From Minwuia sp048007105 (GTDB taxonomy: Bacteria > Pseudomonadota > Alphaproteobacteria > Minwuiales > Minwuiaceae), in assembly GCF_048007105.1 (NCBI RefSeq), contig NZ_CP180352.1:992001-1056000 (forward strand): a DNA stretch of 64,000 nt. The letters are read 5' to 3'. Made by a program: the position numbers and the translations under genes. Under the pieces are notes generated by a model. That model was not told the origin of the DNA, did no database searches, and worked only from the letters and a program-made list of their open reading frames with translations. Shown in pieces: positions 18,438 through 26,454 of the stretch; position 1 is the first letter of the stretch, and every line of letters starts with the position of its first letter.

Positions 18438-18749
18438 TCAGCGCCCCAGAGACGGCGCCAGGTCCCTGAGCGCGGTTATGATTTCCGGATCGTTCGGTGT
18501 GAGCCGCGCGGCCCGCACCAGCGCGTCCGCCGCCTCGGCGTTGCGGCCGGCCCTGCGCAGCGCGTTGCCGAGCGCTTTCCAGCCCTTCACGTTTTCGGGA
18601 TTGCGGTCGACAAATTGCTCGAGACCCGCGACGGAGGCTGCGGGCGGTGTGCTGTTACCCGGCGCGGAAAGGCGGTCTGCGCCCACCCAGGCAACGCCGC
18701 CCGCCGCGATTGCGGCGGCTGCGGCGATGATCGCGAAGCTCGGCTGCAT
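18438..18749 (-). CDS. Membrane-anchored single-TPR protein next to the cytochrome cluster
   Basis: A 103-residue protein starting at the ATG at 18749, preceded by AGAAGG. One N-terminal membrane helix (MQPSFAIIAAAAAIAAGGVA) puts the rest in the periplasm. That part contains a TPR-like helix pair (NPENVKGWKALGNALRRAGR followed by NAEAADALVRAARLTPND). Small periplasmic TPR proteins such as CcmI/NrfG hold apocytochromes during haem attachment. Its head-to-head position beside the tetraheme cytochrome supports such a role, but it is shorter than CcmI and the assignment is inference. Confidence 0.6.
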   Translation of the reverse strand: MQPSFAIIAAAAAIAAGGVAWVGADRLSAPGNSTPPAASVAGLEQFVDRNPENVKGWKALGNALRRAGRNAEAADALVRAARLTPNDPEIITALRDLAPSLGR

Positions 18750-18949
18750 CCGGAATACGTGCCTTCTTTTCAGAAAAGTGACGTGTGATTCAAACGGGTT
18801 ATCGATCCGGTAACCGTTCGAATCAACTCTTTCATCACGCGAAGGGACTGTTAAACTGACGCGGCGTGATCCAGCGCACCGCCGGAGAGGACAAGGCGGC
18901 AGCCGGCTCGCGAGACAGAGTTGAGGCAACCAATCAAGGGGTGACAGAC
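18750..18949. promoter_or_regulatory. Divergent promoter region of the cytochrome cluster with two inverted repeats
   Basis: An imperfect 38-bp inverted repeat spans 18787-18824, with arms GATTCAAACGGGTTA and TAACCGTTCGAATC. A second pair, ATCACGC at 18834-18840 and GCGTGAT at 18864-18870, follows. Both look like operators for a dimeric regulator. A ribosome-binding site (AAGGGG, about 18936-18941) precedes the tetraheme start. This is the only sizeable non-coding stretch upstream of the seven-gene cluster. Confidence 0.5.
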
Positions 18950-19930
18950 ATGCTCATGTCTGGACTTAGACATCTAGCACTTGCGGCCGTGACGGCGGCC
19001 GGCTTCATGCTGGCCGGCGCAGCGGCGCAGGCGCAGGAGAATGTCGGGCCGTTCGAATGCAAGGACTGCCACGGCGCCGAATATGCGGTTTGGGAAAATA
19101 CCCCGCACGCCGAGTCCTATAAGGACATTCACAAGCGTGATCTGGCCGACAAGGTCACCGATGCGCTGGGCGAGCGTTCGATGAAGCGCTCCGACACCTG
19201 CGGGCAGTGCCACTACACCGAGGCGCCCAACAAGCCGGGCGGCCGCGTGTCGAACAATTTCGGCCCGTCCTGCGAGAGCTGCCACGGCCCGGGTTCGGAA
19301 TACATCAACATCCACAACGTCTACGGGCCGAAGGGCACGAAGAAGGAAGACGAGTCCGCCGAGCACAAGAACAAGCGCTACGAGGAGTCGACGGCTGCCG
19401 GCATGCGCTGGCCGCGGTGGCGCAAGGACATCCCGGCGATGCCCGCCAGCCAGAACTACGCGGTGGCGCAGAACTGCTTCAACTGCCACGGCATGGCGCG
19501 CGACTCGCTCGACGCCGAGACCGCCGGCAAGATGCTGGACGCGGGCCATCCGCTGAACCCGGACTTCGAGCTGGTCAAGTACAGCCAGGGCCAGGTCCGT
19601 CACCGCTTCTATGAGAGCCAGTCCGAGAATCCGGAGATGACCCCGGCCGAGCTGTCGCGCTTCTTCGTGACCGGTCAGGCGGCGTCGCTGGTTCAGGCCG
19701 CGAACGCGCTCAAGAAGACGGATCATCCGAAGTATGTCGCTGCGCAGAACGCCCGGGCCGACAAGGCCAAGGCGGCTCTGGAGGCCACCGGCCTGGCCGA
19801 GGCCAAGGCGCTGATCGCCGATCCGACCGAGGAGAAGGCGCGGGCACTGGTCGCGAAGATCTATACCGAGGACATGGATCTGACCGCCCAGGTCGGCTCG
19901 ATGCTGCCGGCCAAGAGTGACTACAAGTAA
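18950..19930 (+). CDS. Periplasmic tetraheme cytochrome c, cytochrome c554-like
   Basis: A 326-residue exported cytochrome. The signal peptide MLMSGLRHLALAAVTAAGFM ends after AAAQA. Four haem-c sites are present: CKDCH, CGQCH, CESCH and CFNCH, all in the first 60 percent. The C-terminal 120 residues are haem-free and Ala/Lys/Glu-rich (ADKAKAALEATGLAEAKALI). Arrangement and spacing resemble the tetraheme c554 family, which shuttles electrons in the periplasm. ATG at 18950 is chosen for its AAGGGG site; ATG 18956 is possible. It heads the cluster and is separated from the next gene by a hairpin. Confidence 0.85.
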   Translation: MLMSGLRHLALAAVTAAGFMLAGAAAQAQENVGPFECKDCHGAEYAVWENTPHAESYKDIHKRDLADKVTDALGERSMKRSDTCGQCHYTEAPNKPGGRVSNNFGPSCESCHGPGSEYINIHNVYGPKGTKKEDESAEHKNKRYEESTAAGMRWPRWRKDIPAMPASQNYAVAQNCFNCHGMARDSLDAETAGKMLDAGHPLNPDFELVKYSQGQVRHRFYESQSENPEMTPAELSRFFVTGQAASLVQAANALKKTDHPKYVAAQNARADKAKAALEATGLAEAKALIADPTEEKARALVAKIYTEDMDLTAQVGSMLPAKSDYK

Positions 19931-19973
19931 CGTGAGACCAACCGTGGCTTGCTAGCCACACAGGTTGCCTGGT

Positions 19974-20004
19974 CGCCGCCGGAGGGCTTGCCTTTCCGGC
20001 GGCG
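19974..20004 (+). other. Strong hairpin between tetraheme cytochrome and CNMP-ferredoxin genes
   Basis: CGCCGCCGGA (19974-19983) and TCCGGCGGCG (19995-20004) form a perfect 10-bp stem with an 11-nt loop, and no T-run follows. It could be a processing or stability element that lets the tetraheme cytochrome message be made in excess over the rest of the cluster. Confidence 0.55.
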
Positions 20005-20082
20005 TTCCGGCAATTGATTCGACAGGGGTAATTGTCTTGCGGGCCAGGGGGGCCGGCAGGGCTTGGAGGGGGCAAACCGGAC

Positions 20083-21753
20083 ATGGTGACAGCCGTCGAG
20101 ACGATGGCCCGGCCGCAGCGTTGGGCGACTCCTTTCGGTCCGGACATGACGGAAGCGATCGTCGACGAACTGATGACGCTGCCGATTTTCCGCGACATCG
20201 ACGAAAGCCGCTTCCCCGGCAACACGCCGCTCAGGGGCATCCTTCTCAACGATACGCGGGTGGTGAACTACGAACCCGGCGAGATCGTGGTTCGCGAAGG
20301 TGACTACGGCAACTCGGCCTTCCTGATCCTGGACGGCTATCTGCGCGTCGTGCTGAACCCGAACCTGCCGCAGAACATGCTCGGCCGTCTGAGCATGAAG
20401 AAGAAGGGCTTCGTCGAGGCCCTCAGCCAGCTCTGGACCAACAGCTGGCGGCCCGAGGTGCGCGATCCCGGCCGTTATCAGGGCGCCACCTCAGCCGGAT
20501 CTTCGGGTGGCACGGCCGGCGTCTATCTGCAGGACATTCCCGCGATCCTGGACAAGCACCAGACCGCACAGCTGGGACCGGAGATGATCTTCGGCGAGCT
20601 GGCCGCGCTGGGCCGCGTGCCCCGGACCGCATCCATCTTCGCCGAATCCGACGTCCGGGTGCTGGAGATGCGCTGGCAGGGCCTTCGGGAACTGCGCCGC
20701 TTCGATACCACCTGGAAGGAAAAGATCGACCTCGCCTACCGCAAGAACGCGCTGCACAACGCGCTGTCGGAAGCGCCGATGTTCAGCCACCTCACCGAGG
20801 AGCAGCTGAAGGCGGTGGAAGAGGAGACGCTGTTCGAGACGCATGGCGCGTTCGACTGGCACACCAGCTACAAGCGCATGCTGGCCCAGGGCCGCGAGAT
20901 GGAGCACGGCACACCGATCGCGCGCCAGGGCGACTATCCCGACGGCATCCTTATGGTGCGCGCCGGCTTCGCCCGCGTTTCCGCGCAGCTCGGCAATGGC
21001 GAGCGGACGCTGACCTATCTGGGCGCCGGCGACGTCTACGGCCTCGAGGAGCTCTACCGCGCCTGGCAGAACAAGGGCGAGGATGTCGTCCTCGAGACCT
21101 CGCTGACGGCGCTCGGCTATGTCGACCTGCTGCGGATCCCGCGCACCGTGCTGGAGGAATACGCCTTTCCGCAGATGGCGCCGCCGCGCCAGCGGCTGGC
21201 GGATCTGGCGGGCGCCGAGATCAGCTCCGACGCGCTGAAGGAATGGGCCGTCGGCCGCCGCTACATCAACGGCACGCGGGCGATGTTGATCGATCTCAAC
21301 CGCTGCACGCGCTGCGACGACTGCGTGCGCGCCTGCGCCTCCACCCATGGCGGCAACCCGCGCTTCATCCGGCATGGCGCCACCTTCGACCACTGGATGG
21401 TGGCCAATTCCTGCATGCACTGCGCCGACCCGGTCTGCATGATCGGCTGCCCGACCGGCGCGATCCACCGCTCGATGCTGGACGGCTCGGTGGTGGTCAA
21501 CGACGACACCTGCATCGGCTGCGGCACCTGCGCCGCCTCGTGCCCCTACGACAACATCCGCCTGGTCCAGGTCGCGAACCTGCACGGCGAGCCGCTTGTC
21601 GACGGCGAGCACAAGCCGATCATGAAGGCGACCAAGTGCGACTTCTGCTCCAGCAATCCCGGCGGGCCCGCCTGTCAGCGCGCCTGCCCGCACGACGCCC
21701 TGCGACGCGTTGATTTCCGCGGGCCGGATCCCTTCCGCGGAGGCTATCAATGA
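20083..21753 (+). CDS. Cyclic-nucleotide-binding-like domains fused to a four-cluster ferredoxin
   Basis: A 556-residue cytoplasmic protein without signal peptide; the ATG at 20083 follows GGAGGGGG. Residues about 55-230 form a first CNMP-like beta-roll (NYEPGEIVVREGDYGNSAFL, then GPEMIFGELAALGRVPRTAS) split by a Ser/Gly-rich insertion. Residues about 260-365 form a second (IARQGDYPDGILMVRAGFAR). Residues 395-550 are a DmsB-like iron-sulfur domain with CTRCDDCVRAC, CMHCADPVCMIGC, CIGCGTCAASC and CDFCSSNPGGPACQRAC, enough for four clusters. The ligand is unknown; the PRTAS segment is where cNMP phosphate normally binds. It likely passes electrons to the coupled membrane protein under effector control. 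Confidence 0.85.
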   Translation: MVTAVETMARPQRWATPFGPDMTEAIVDELMTLPIFRDIDESRFPGNTPLRGILLNDTRVVNYEPGEIVVREGDYGNSAFLILDGYLRVVLNPNLPQNMLGRLSMKKKGFVEALSQLWTNSWRPEVRDPGRYQGATSAGSSGGTAGVYLQDIPAILDKHQTAQLGPEMIFGELAALGRVPRTASIFAESDVRVLEMRWQGLRELRRFDTTWKEKIDLAYRKNALHNALSEAPMFSHLTEEQLKAVEEETLFETHGAFDWHTSYKRMLAQGREMEHGTPIARQGDYPDGILMVRAGFARVSAQLGNGERTLTYLGAGDVYGLEELYRAWQNKGEDVVLETSLTALGYVDLLRIPRTVLEEYAFPQMAPPRQRLADLAGAEISSDALKEWAVGRRYINGTRAMLIDLNRCTRCDDCVRACASTHGGNPRFIRHGATFDHWMVANSCMHCADPVCMIGCPTGAIHRSMLDGSVVVNDDTCIGCGTCAASCPYDNIRLVQVANLHGEPLVDGEHKPIMKATKCDFCSSNPGGPACQRACPHDALRRVDFRGPDPFRGGYQ

Positions 21754-22565
21754 GGTCCGTCACCCGCGCCTACATGGTCTTCTGGCTGGTCGCGGCAGCC
21801 GCCTTCATCTTCCTGCTCTGGAATTCATGGCAGACCTGGCTGCAGAACGGCGAGCCGGCAATCGTCACCGGCTATACCCTGGCCGGCCTGATGGTCTTCC
21901 TGGGCCTGTTCAACAGCCGCAAGAAGCTGTCCATGGTTCCGCTCGGCCGCGGTGCCTACTGGACCGCCGCGCACGCCGTCTTCGGCACGCTGACGCTGGG
22001 CCTTTTCTGGGTGCACACCGGCAGCTTCTGGCCGTCGGGCGCCTATGAGCAGCTGTTCGCGCTGTTCTTCTATCTGGTCAGCCTGTCCGGCATTCTCGGC
22101 TACTGGATGCAGAAGGTGATCCCGCGCCGCCTGACCGAGAACGGTCTGGAGGTGATCTGGGAGCGCATCCCCAACGAGGTCGCCGAGATCCGCGGCAAGG
22201 CGGAGGCGATCGTCGAGGAGGCCGCCGAAAAGGCGGCGTCCGACACGCTGGCGCGCTACTACACCGAGACGCTGGCCTGGTACTTCCGCCGACCGCGGTT
22301 CCTGACCAGCCACTTCGTCGGCTTCCAGACCGGCCGCGCCTATATCCGCCGCGAGTTCACGGCGATTGCCCGATACCTCGATGACACCGAGCGCCAGTAT
22401 CTCGGTCAGCTCGAGGATCTGGCCCAGATCAAGAACCGGCTCGACTTCGCCTACGCCGTCAACGGCATGGCGAAGCTGTGGCTGCTTTTCCATGTGCCCA
22501 TGGCTGTTGGCGTGTTGCTGCTGATGATCTGGCACATCATCCTTGTGCATGTGTACCTGCTATGA
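21750..22565 (+). CDS. Membrane cytochrome b-like protein, probable quinol or electron-transfer anchor
   Basis: A 271-residue protein coupled to both neighbours by ATGA overlaps. Five membrane helices are visible: four in residues 1-125 and one at the C-terminus. A charged cytoplasmic or periplasmic domain of about 115 residues (including VAEIRGKAEAIVEEAAEKAA) separates them. His pairs lie about one helix-length apart in AAHAVFGTLTLGLFWVH and in the last helix (FHVP ... MIWHIILVH), the pattern expected of diheme cytochromes b. It would connect the ferredoxin protein or the quinone pool on one side with the decaheme cytochrome on the other. No known family is matched with confidence. Confidence 0.7.
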   Translation: MRSVTRAYMVFWLVAAAAFIFLLWNSWQTWLQNGEPAIVTGYTLAGLMVFLGLFNSRKKLSMVPLGRGAYWTAAHAVFGTLTLGLFWVHTGSFWPSGAYEQLFALFFYLVSLSGILGYWMQKVIPRRLTENGLEVIWERIPNEVAEIRGKAEAIVEEAAEKAASDTLARYYTETLAWYFRRPRFLTSHFVGFQTGRAYIRREFTAIARYLDDTERQYLGQLEDLAQIKNRLDFAYAVNGMAKLWLLFHVPMAVGVLLLMIWHIILVHVYLL

Positions 22566-24568
22566 TCACTGACCAAGACCGCTTCAGCTACCAGAAGAGC
22601 ACCTATGAACGGCCGACGTTCCCCTACGTCTGTGGCCGTGCCTGCTCCTTCGGCAAACCCTGCCCCAACGGCCCGACCTTCAGCGGCGGCTGCGGGGGCA
22701 CCACCGAATGCACGCCGTTCCGCAACGGCGACCGCTGGGAATGCCGGCGGGCGCCCGCCTCGGGCGGCCCCTGCGAGGACGGCCCGCTGCCGGACGGCAG
22801 CTGCTGCATGCAGCACCCGCCCTGCACGCCGCGCCCGTCGCTGCGTCGCCGCCGCCAGCGCATATCCTTCCTGGTGGCGATGTTCGTGGTCGCCGCGATC
22901 CTGGCCTTCCTGCAGTTCAGCCCCGAAGCCTTCCAGGGCGACCGGGCGCAGGCTTCCTCGATCATGCCGGGCCCGCTGTCCGGTGCGCATTCGAACTTCG
23001 CGCTCGAGGCGAAGGGCTGCACCGCCTGCCACGAGGCGCATGGCCTCGGCGTGGTCGCCTGGGCGAAGGCTTTCGTGACCAGCCAGTCCGTCGGCGAAAG
23101 CTGCGTCGGCTGCCACGGTTTCGGCGGCCCCGCCGATTCGCCGCACAACGCGACGTTCGACAACGCCGTCTTCAAGTCCGACTCGCCGAGCGCGGGCATG
23201 AAGACCGACTGCGTCATGTGCCACACCGAGCACAAGGGCCAGGAAGCCAACATCGCCACGATGCGGGACCAGCAGTGCAACAGCTGCCACCAGGCCACGG
23301 TCAAGTCGTTCGCCAAGGACCATCCGGATTTCGGCGACAACTATCCGCACCGCGCGCGTGGAGCGATCCAGTTCAATCACGTCAAGCACTTCAACGAGCA
23401 TTTCCCGAAAGAGAACGCCACGCGGAACTGCGTCGACTGCCACGACGTGAAACGCGCCGGTCTTTCGGTGCCGGCCGGGAGCTTCGAACAGAACTGCGCC
23501 TCCTGCCACACGAGCGGGATCGTCGACCGGCCGCTTTACCTGATCGGCGTCCCCTACATGGAAGAGGACCCGTTCGATCCGGATACGGTCGCCGAGGTTT
23601 GCGGCCTGACTCCGGACCAGATCGAGTACCTCCAGGCACGGGCCGACGGCGATGCCGACGCCGAGGCGCCGGAGCCCTACGAGTACTTCTATGAGGACGA
23701 GGGCGACTACGTCACCGCCGTTCTCGCGCTCGCGCTCGGCGTGCCGAATGACGACCTCGACGCCTATACCGACCCGATCGGCGAACTCTACGCCGAGATC
23801 GCCGAGTCCGGTGCGCAGCCCCTGATCGACCGGCTGGAAGCCCTGCCGGGCGAGCCGGACGCGCGGCGGCTGCTTCGCGGTCTGGACGGCGAGCTGGTCC
23901 GGCGGGCCGCCTGCGCCTGGATGCAGAAGGAATACTACGAGGCGCCGAGCGAATCGGCGGGCGGCGGCTGGACCGCCGGCGACGTCTCGGTGACCTATGT
24001 ACCGACGGGTCACGCCGACCCGGTGGCCCGCGCCTGGTTCGACTACGCCGTCAACGCGCCGCTTCTGGCGGAAACGGCGGGCGCTGACGAAGATGTGATC
24101 GCACAGGCCGAGGCTTTGCGCGAAAATCTCTTGTCAGATCAAGGTTTTGGAAACTGCACCAAGTGTCACGCTGTGACCCAAGTCACCGACAAATCGGCGG
24201 AATCAGGCGACCCTGCTACCACTCTGATGGTCGAATGGGGTTTTCAACCAGTGGATGACCGCCCTTACGTACAGTACGACCATGCACCGCATGTAAATCT
24301 GCTGGGGCCCGGATCGCTCTGCGTGAAGTGCCACAAGCCCAACCCGGAAGCCAACTACGCTGCATCGTTCAGTCACTTTGATGCAACAGACTACAGTTCA
24401 GGTTTCCAGGCGGTGTCCAAGCAGACTTGTGCGGAGTGCCACACTGAGGCAAAGGTGAAGCAGGATTGCTTGCTTTGTCATGAATACCATCTCGAGCCGA
24501 AGTTCATCGAGTCGATGGTCGGATCTTCCGAGCCCCGGCAGGCGGACGCAGGCAAGGACGGAGGATGA
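22562..24568 (+). CDS. Inner-membrane decaheme cytochrome c with a ten-cysteine cytoplasmic head
   Basis: A 668-residue protein starting in an ATGA overlap. Residues 24-88 contain ten cysteines (24, 28, 34, 44, 50, 61, 71, 81, 82, 88) with no CxxCH, probably binding metal or Fe-S. RRRRQR then precedes one membrane helix (101-118), so the head is cytoplasmic and the rest periplasmic. Hemes 1-6 (CTACH, CVGCH, CVMCH, CNSCH, CVDCH, CASCH) lie at residues 153-316. A 215-residue haem-free stretch follows, then hemes 7-10 (CTKCH, CVKCH, CAECH, CLLCH) at 532-640. The last lobe is AT-richer than the rest. It may carry electrons across the inner membrane to periplasmic partners. I know no named family with this architecture. 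Confidence 0.85.
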   Translation: MITDQDRFSYQKSTYERPTFPYVCGRACSFGKPCPNGPTFSGGCGGTTECTPFRNGDRWECRRAPASGGPCEDGPLPDGSCCMQHPPCTPRPSLRRRRQRISFLVAMFVVAAILAFLQFSPEAFQGDRAQASSIMPGPLSGAHSNFALEAKGCTACHEAHGLGVVAWAKAFVTSQSVGESCVGCHGFGGPADSPHNATFDNAVFKSDSPSAGMKTDCVMCHTEHKGQEANIATMRDQQCNSCHQATVKSFAKDHPDFGDNYPHRARGAIQFNHVKHFNEHFPKENATRNCVDCHDVKRAGLSVPAGSFEQNCASCHTSGIVDRPLYLIGVPYMEEDPFDPDTVAEVCGLTPDQIEYLQARADGDADAEAPEPYEYFYEDEGDYVTAVLALALGVPNDDLDAYTDPIGELYAEIAESGAQPLIDRLEALPGEPDARRLLRGLDGELVRRAACAWMQKEYYEAPSESAGGGWTAGDVSVTYVPTGHADPVARAWFDYAVNAPLLAETAGADEDVIAQAEALRENLLSDQGFGNCTKCHAVTQVTDKSAESGDPATTLMVEWGFQPVDDRPYVQYDHAPHVNLLGPGSLCVKCHKPNPEANYAASFSHFDATDYSSGFQAVSKQTCAECHTEAKVKQDCLLCHEYHLEPKFIESMVGSSEPRQADAGKDGG

Positions 24569-24570
24569 TG

Positions 24571-26352
24571 ATGTTTGACGTTACTGAACATCGGTCGGTT
24601 CGTACCGGCTGGCTCGCCCGGCTGGGCGCGCTGGCCGTTGCGCTGGTCGTTGTGACGGGTCTGAGTGAAGCGCAGGCCCAGAGCAACGCCGAAAATCTGG
24701 CTGATCAGGCCCACACGGAACTGTTCACTGACGAACAGTTCCCCAGCGCTTCGAAGTGCGCCTCGTGTCACGAGGCGATCTACAAGGAATGGGCGTCGTC
24801 CAACCACGCCTACGCCTCGATCTCGCCGATGTTCCACAAGTTCGAACAGGCGATCACCAACCTGACCCAGGGCACCATCGGCACGTTCTGCGTGCGCTGC
24901 CACCAGAGCGTCGGCACGACGCTGGGTGAAAGCCGCGCCGCGCCGCTGTGGGAACGCAGCCAGGTGTCCCGCGAGGGCATCACCTGCATTACCTGCCACC
25001 GGGTGAAGAGCGAGTACTACAAGGCCAACGGCGAACGCCGCATCGAGCCGGGTCAGATCTACTCTTCGGTCTACACCAACTCGGACGGTGAGGGCCTCAA
25101 GAAGGTCATCGAGGACAAGAGCTTCTACCGCGTCGCAACCAACGACGAGGAGCGGGGCAACAAGATCCACACCGAAGTGGTCAAGTTCGAGCAGATCTCG
25201 AAGTCCGAGTTCTGTGCGAGCTGCCACCAGGTGGCGGTGAACCTCGGCATCAAGCTGGAAGTCGTCTGGGATCAATACCGCGACAGCCCGGCGCTCGAAC
25301 AGGGCATCACCTGCCAGGAATGCCACATGGGCAAGGTTCCGGGTACGGCCAACGGCTACGCCAAGGGCCCGGCGGCCGTGGTGAACGGCGAGGCGATCAA
25401 TCCCGATCGCGACCGTCACAACCACGCCTTCTACGGCCCGGGTTATCCGATCGCCCATCCGGGTATCTTCCCGCACAATCCGGCGGCCGAGAACTGGACC
25501 ATGGAAGAGTGGCTGCAGTTCGACTACCGCTCGGGCTGGGGCACCGAGGAGTTCGAGGACAAGGTCTACAACGGCGAGATCGAGGTGGAGTTCCCCGAGG
25601 TCTGGTCGTCGGAAGATGACCGCTTCGAGGCCCGCTACATCATCGAGGAGAACCTCGAGGGTCTGGAATACAAGAAGGACCTCCGCCGCCAGGTCATGGA
25701 GAACGGCAGCCATCTGGACGGTCCGTTCTTCGCACAGGGCCCGCGTGTCGGCCAGGACTTCTCCTTCAACTACACGGTCGAGAACATCAACCCGGGTCAC
25801 AACCTGCCTTCGGGTTCGCTGGGCGCCCAGCCGGAAATCTGGCTGAACGTCGCGGTCACCGATCCGGACGGGAACCGCATCTGGGAATCGGGCTACGTCG
25901 ACAGCGACGGCGACATGGCCGATCTGCACTCCAAGGACGTCCAGGAAGGCACGATCGAGCATGACGACCAGCTGTTCAACCTGCAGACCAAGTTCCTGAC
26001 CACGAACCTGAAGGGTACGGATCGGGAGATGTTCCTGCCGGTGAGCTTCGACATCGACCAGCGGCCGTTCCTGCGGCAGCCCAACACGCCGACGACCGTC
26101 CTCAACCACCCGGCCTTCATCCGGATGGAAGGGCGTTCGATCCCGCCGCTGGGCAAGCGCGACGCCAACTACACGGTGCCGGGCGAGCTCCTGACCAAGC
26201 CGGGGACGTACAAGATCTCGGCGCGGATGCGGAGCCGGGCTGAGCCGATCTACTTCATGCGCTTCGTCGGCGCGACGAAGGAGATGGAGCAGTCCATGAA
26301 CCAGTGGATGCTCGACATGCATCCCTACACCGTGGAAGTCGAGGTCCAGTAA
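24571..26352 (+). CDS. Pentaheme cytochrome c of the c554-like group with a beta-rich C-terminal domain
   Basis: A 593-residue exported cytochrome. Three consecutive ATGs (24565, 24568, 24571) follow GGAGG at 24560-24564. The third has the best spacing, though the first forms an ATGA overlap with the decaheme gene. A signal peptide ends SEAQA. Five haem sites, CASCH, CVRCH, CITCH, CASCH and CQECH, fall in residues about 60-260, as in cytochrome c554-type modules. The remaining 330 residues have a beta-sandwich look (PEIWLNVAVTDPDGNRIWES) and contain NINPGHNLPSG, a conserved segment in this multiheme family. It is probably periplasmic or surface-attached and next in the chain after the decaheme protein. 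Confidence 0.85.
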   Translation: MFDVTEHRSVRTGWLARLGALAVALVVVTGLSEAQAQSNAENLADQAHTELFTDEQFPSASKCASCHEAIYKEWASSNHAYASISPMFHKFEQAITNLTQGTIGTFCVRCHQSVGTTLGESRAAPLWERSQVSREGITCITCHRVKSEYYKANGERRIEPGQIYSSVYTNSDGEGLKKVIEDKSFYRVATNDEERGNKIHTEVVKFEQISKSEFCASCHQVAVNLGIKLEVVWDQYRDSPALEQGITCQECHMGKVPGTANGYAKGPAAVVNGEAINPDRDRHNHAFYGPGYPIAHPGIFPHNPAAENWTMEEWLQFDYRSGWGTEEFEDKVYNGEIEVEFPEVWSSEDDRFEARYIIEENLEGLEYKKDLRRQVMENGSHLDGPFFAQGPRVGQDFSFNYTVENINPGHNLPSGSLGAQPEIWLNVAVTDPDGNRIWESGYVDSDGDMADLHSKDVQEGTIEHDDQLFNLQTKFLTTNLKGTDREMFLPVSFDIDQRPFLRQPNTPTTVLNHPAFIRMEGRSIPPLGKRDANYTVPGELLTKPGTYKISARMRSRAEPIYFMRFVGATKEMEQSMNQWMLDMHPYTVEVEVQ

Positions 26353-26368
26353 CCTCGGATCAGTGGGG

Positions 26369-26396
26369 CGGGCGGCGTCTGGAGGGGCGCCGCCCG
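26369..26396 (+). other. Hairpin between pentaheme cytochrome and outer-membrane barrel genes
   Basis: CGGGCGGCG (26369-26377) pairs with CGCCGCCCG (26388-26396) around a 10-nt loop, 17 bp after the stop, without a T-run. It is probably a 3' stabiliser or partial terminator. Confidence 0.5.
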
Positions 26397-26454
26397 GACC
26401 GCGCTACGACACAATCTTCGGTCCCGAGAGGGGCCTATTGGGGGTCAAGTGGAG

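Noticed and set aside
18950..26352. Nitrification (hydroxylamine oxidation) locus because of c554-like cytochromes
   Set aside because: No octaheme hydroxylamine oxidoreductase, cytochrome m552 or ammonia monooxygenase is encoded, and the c554-like fold is widespread in other pathways.
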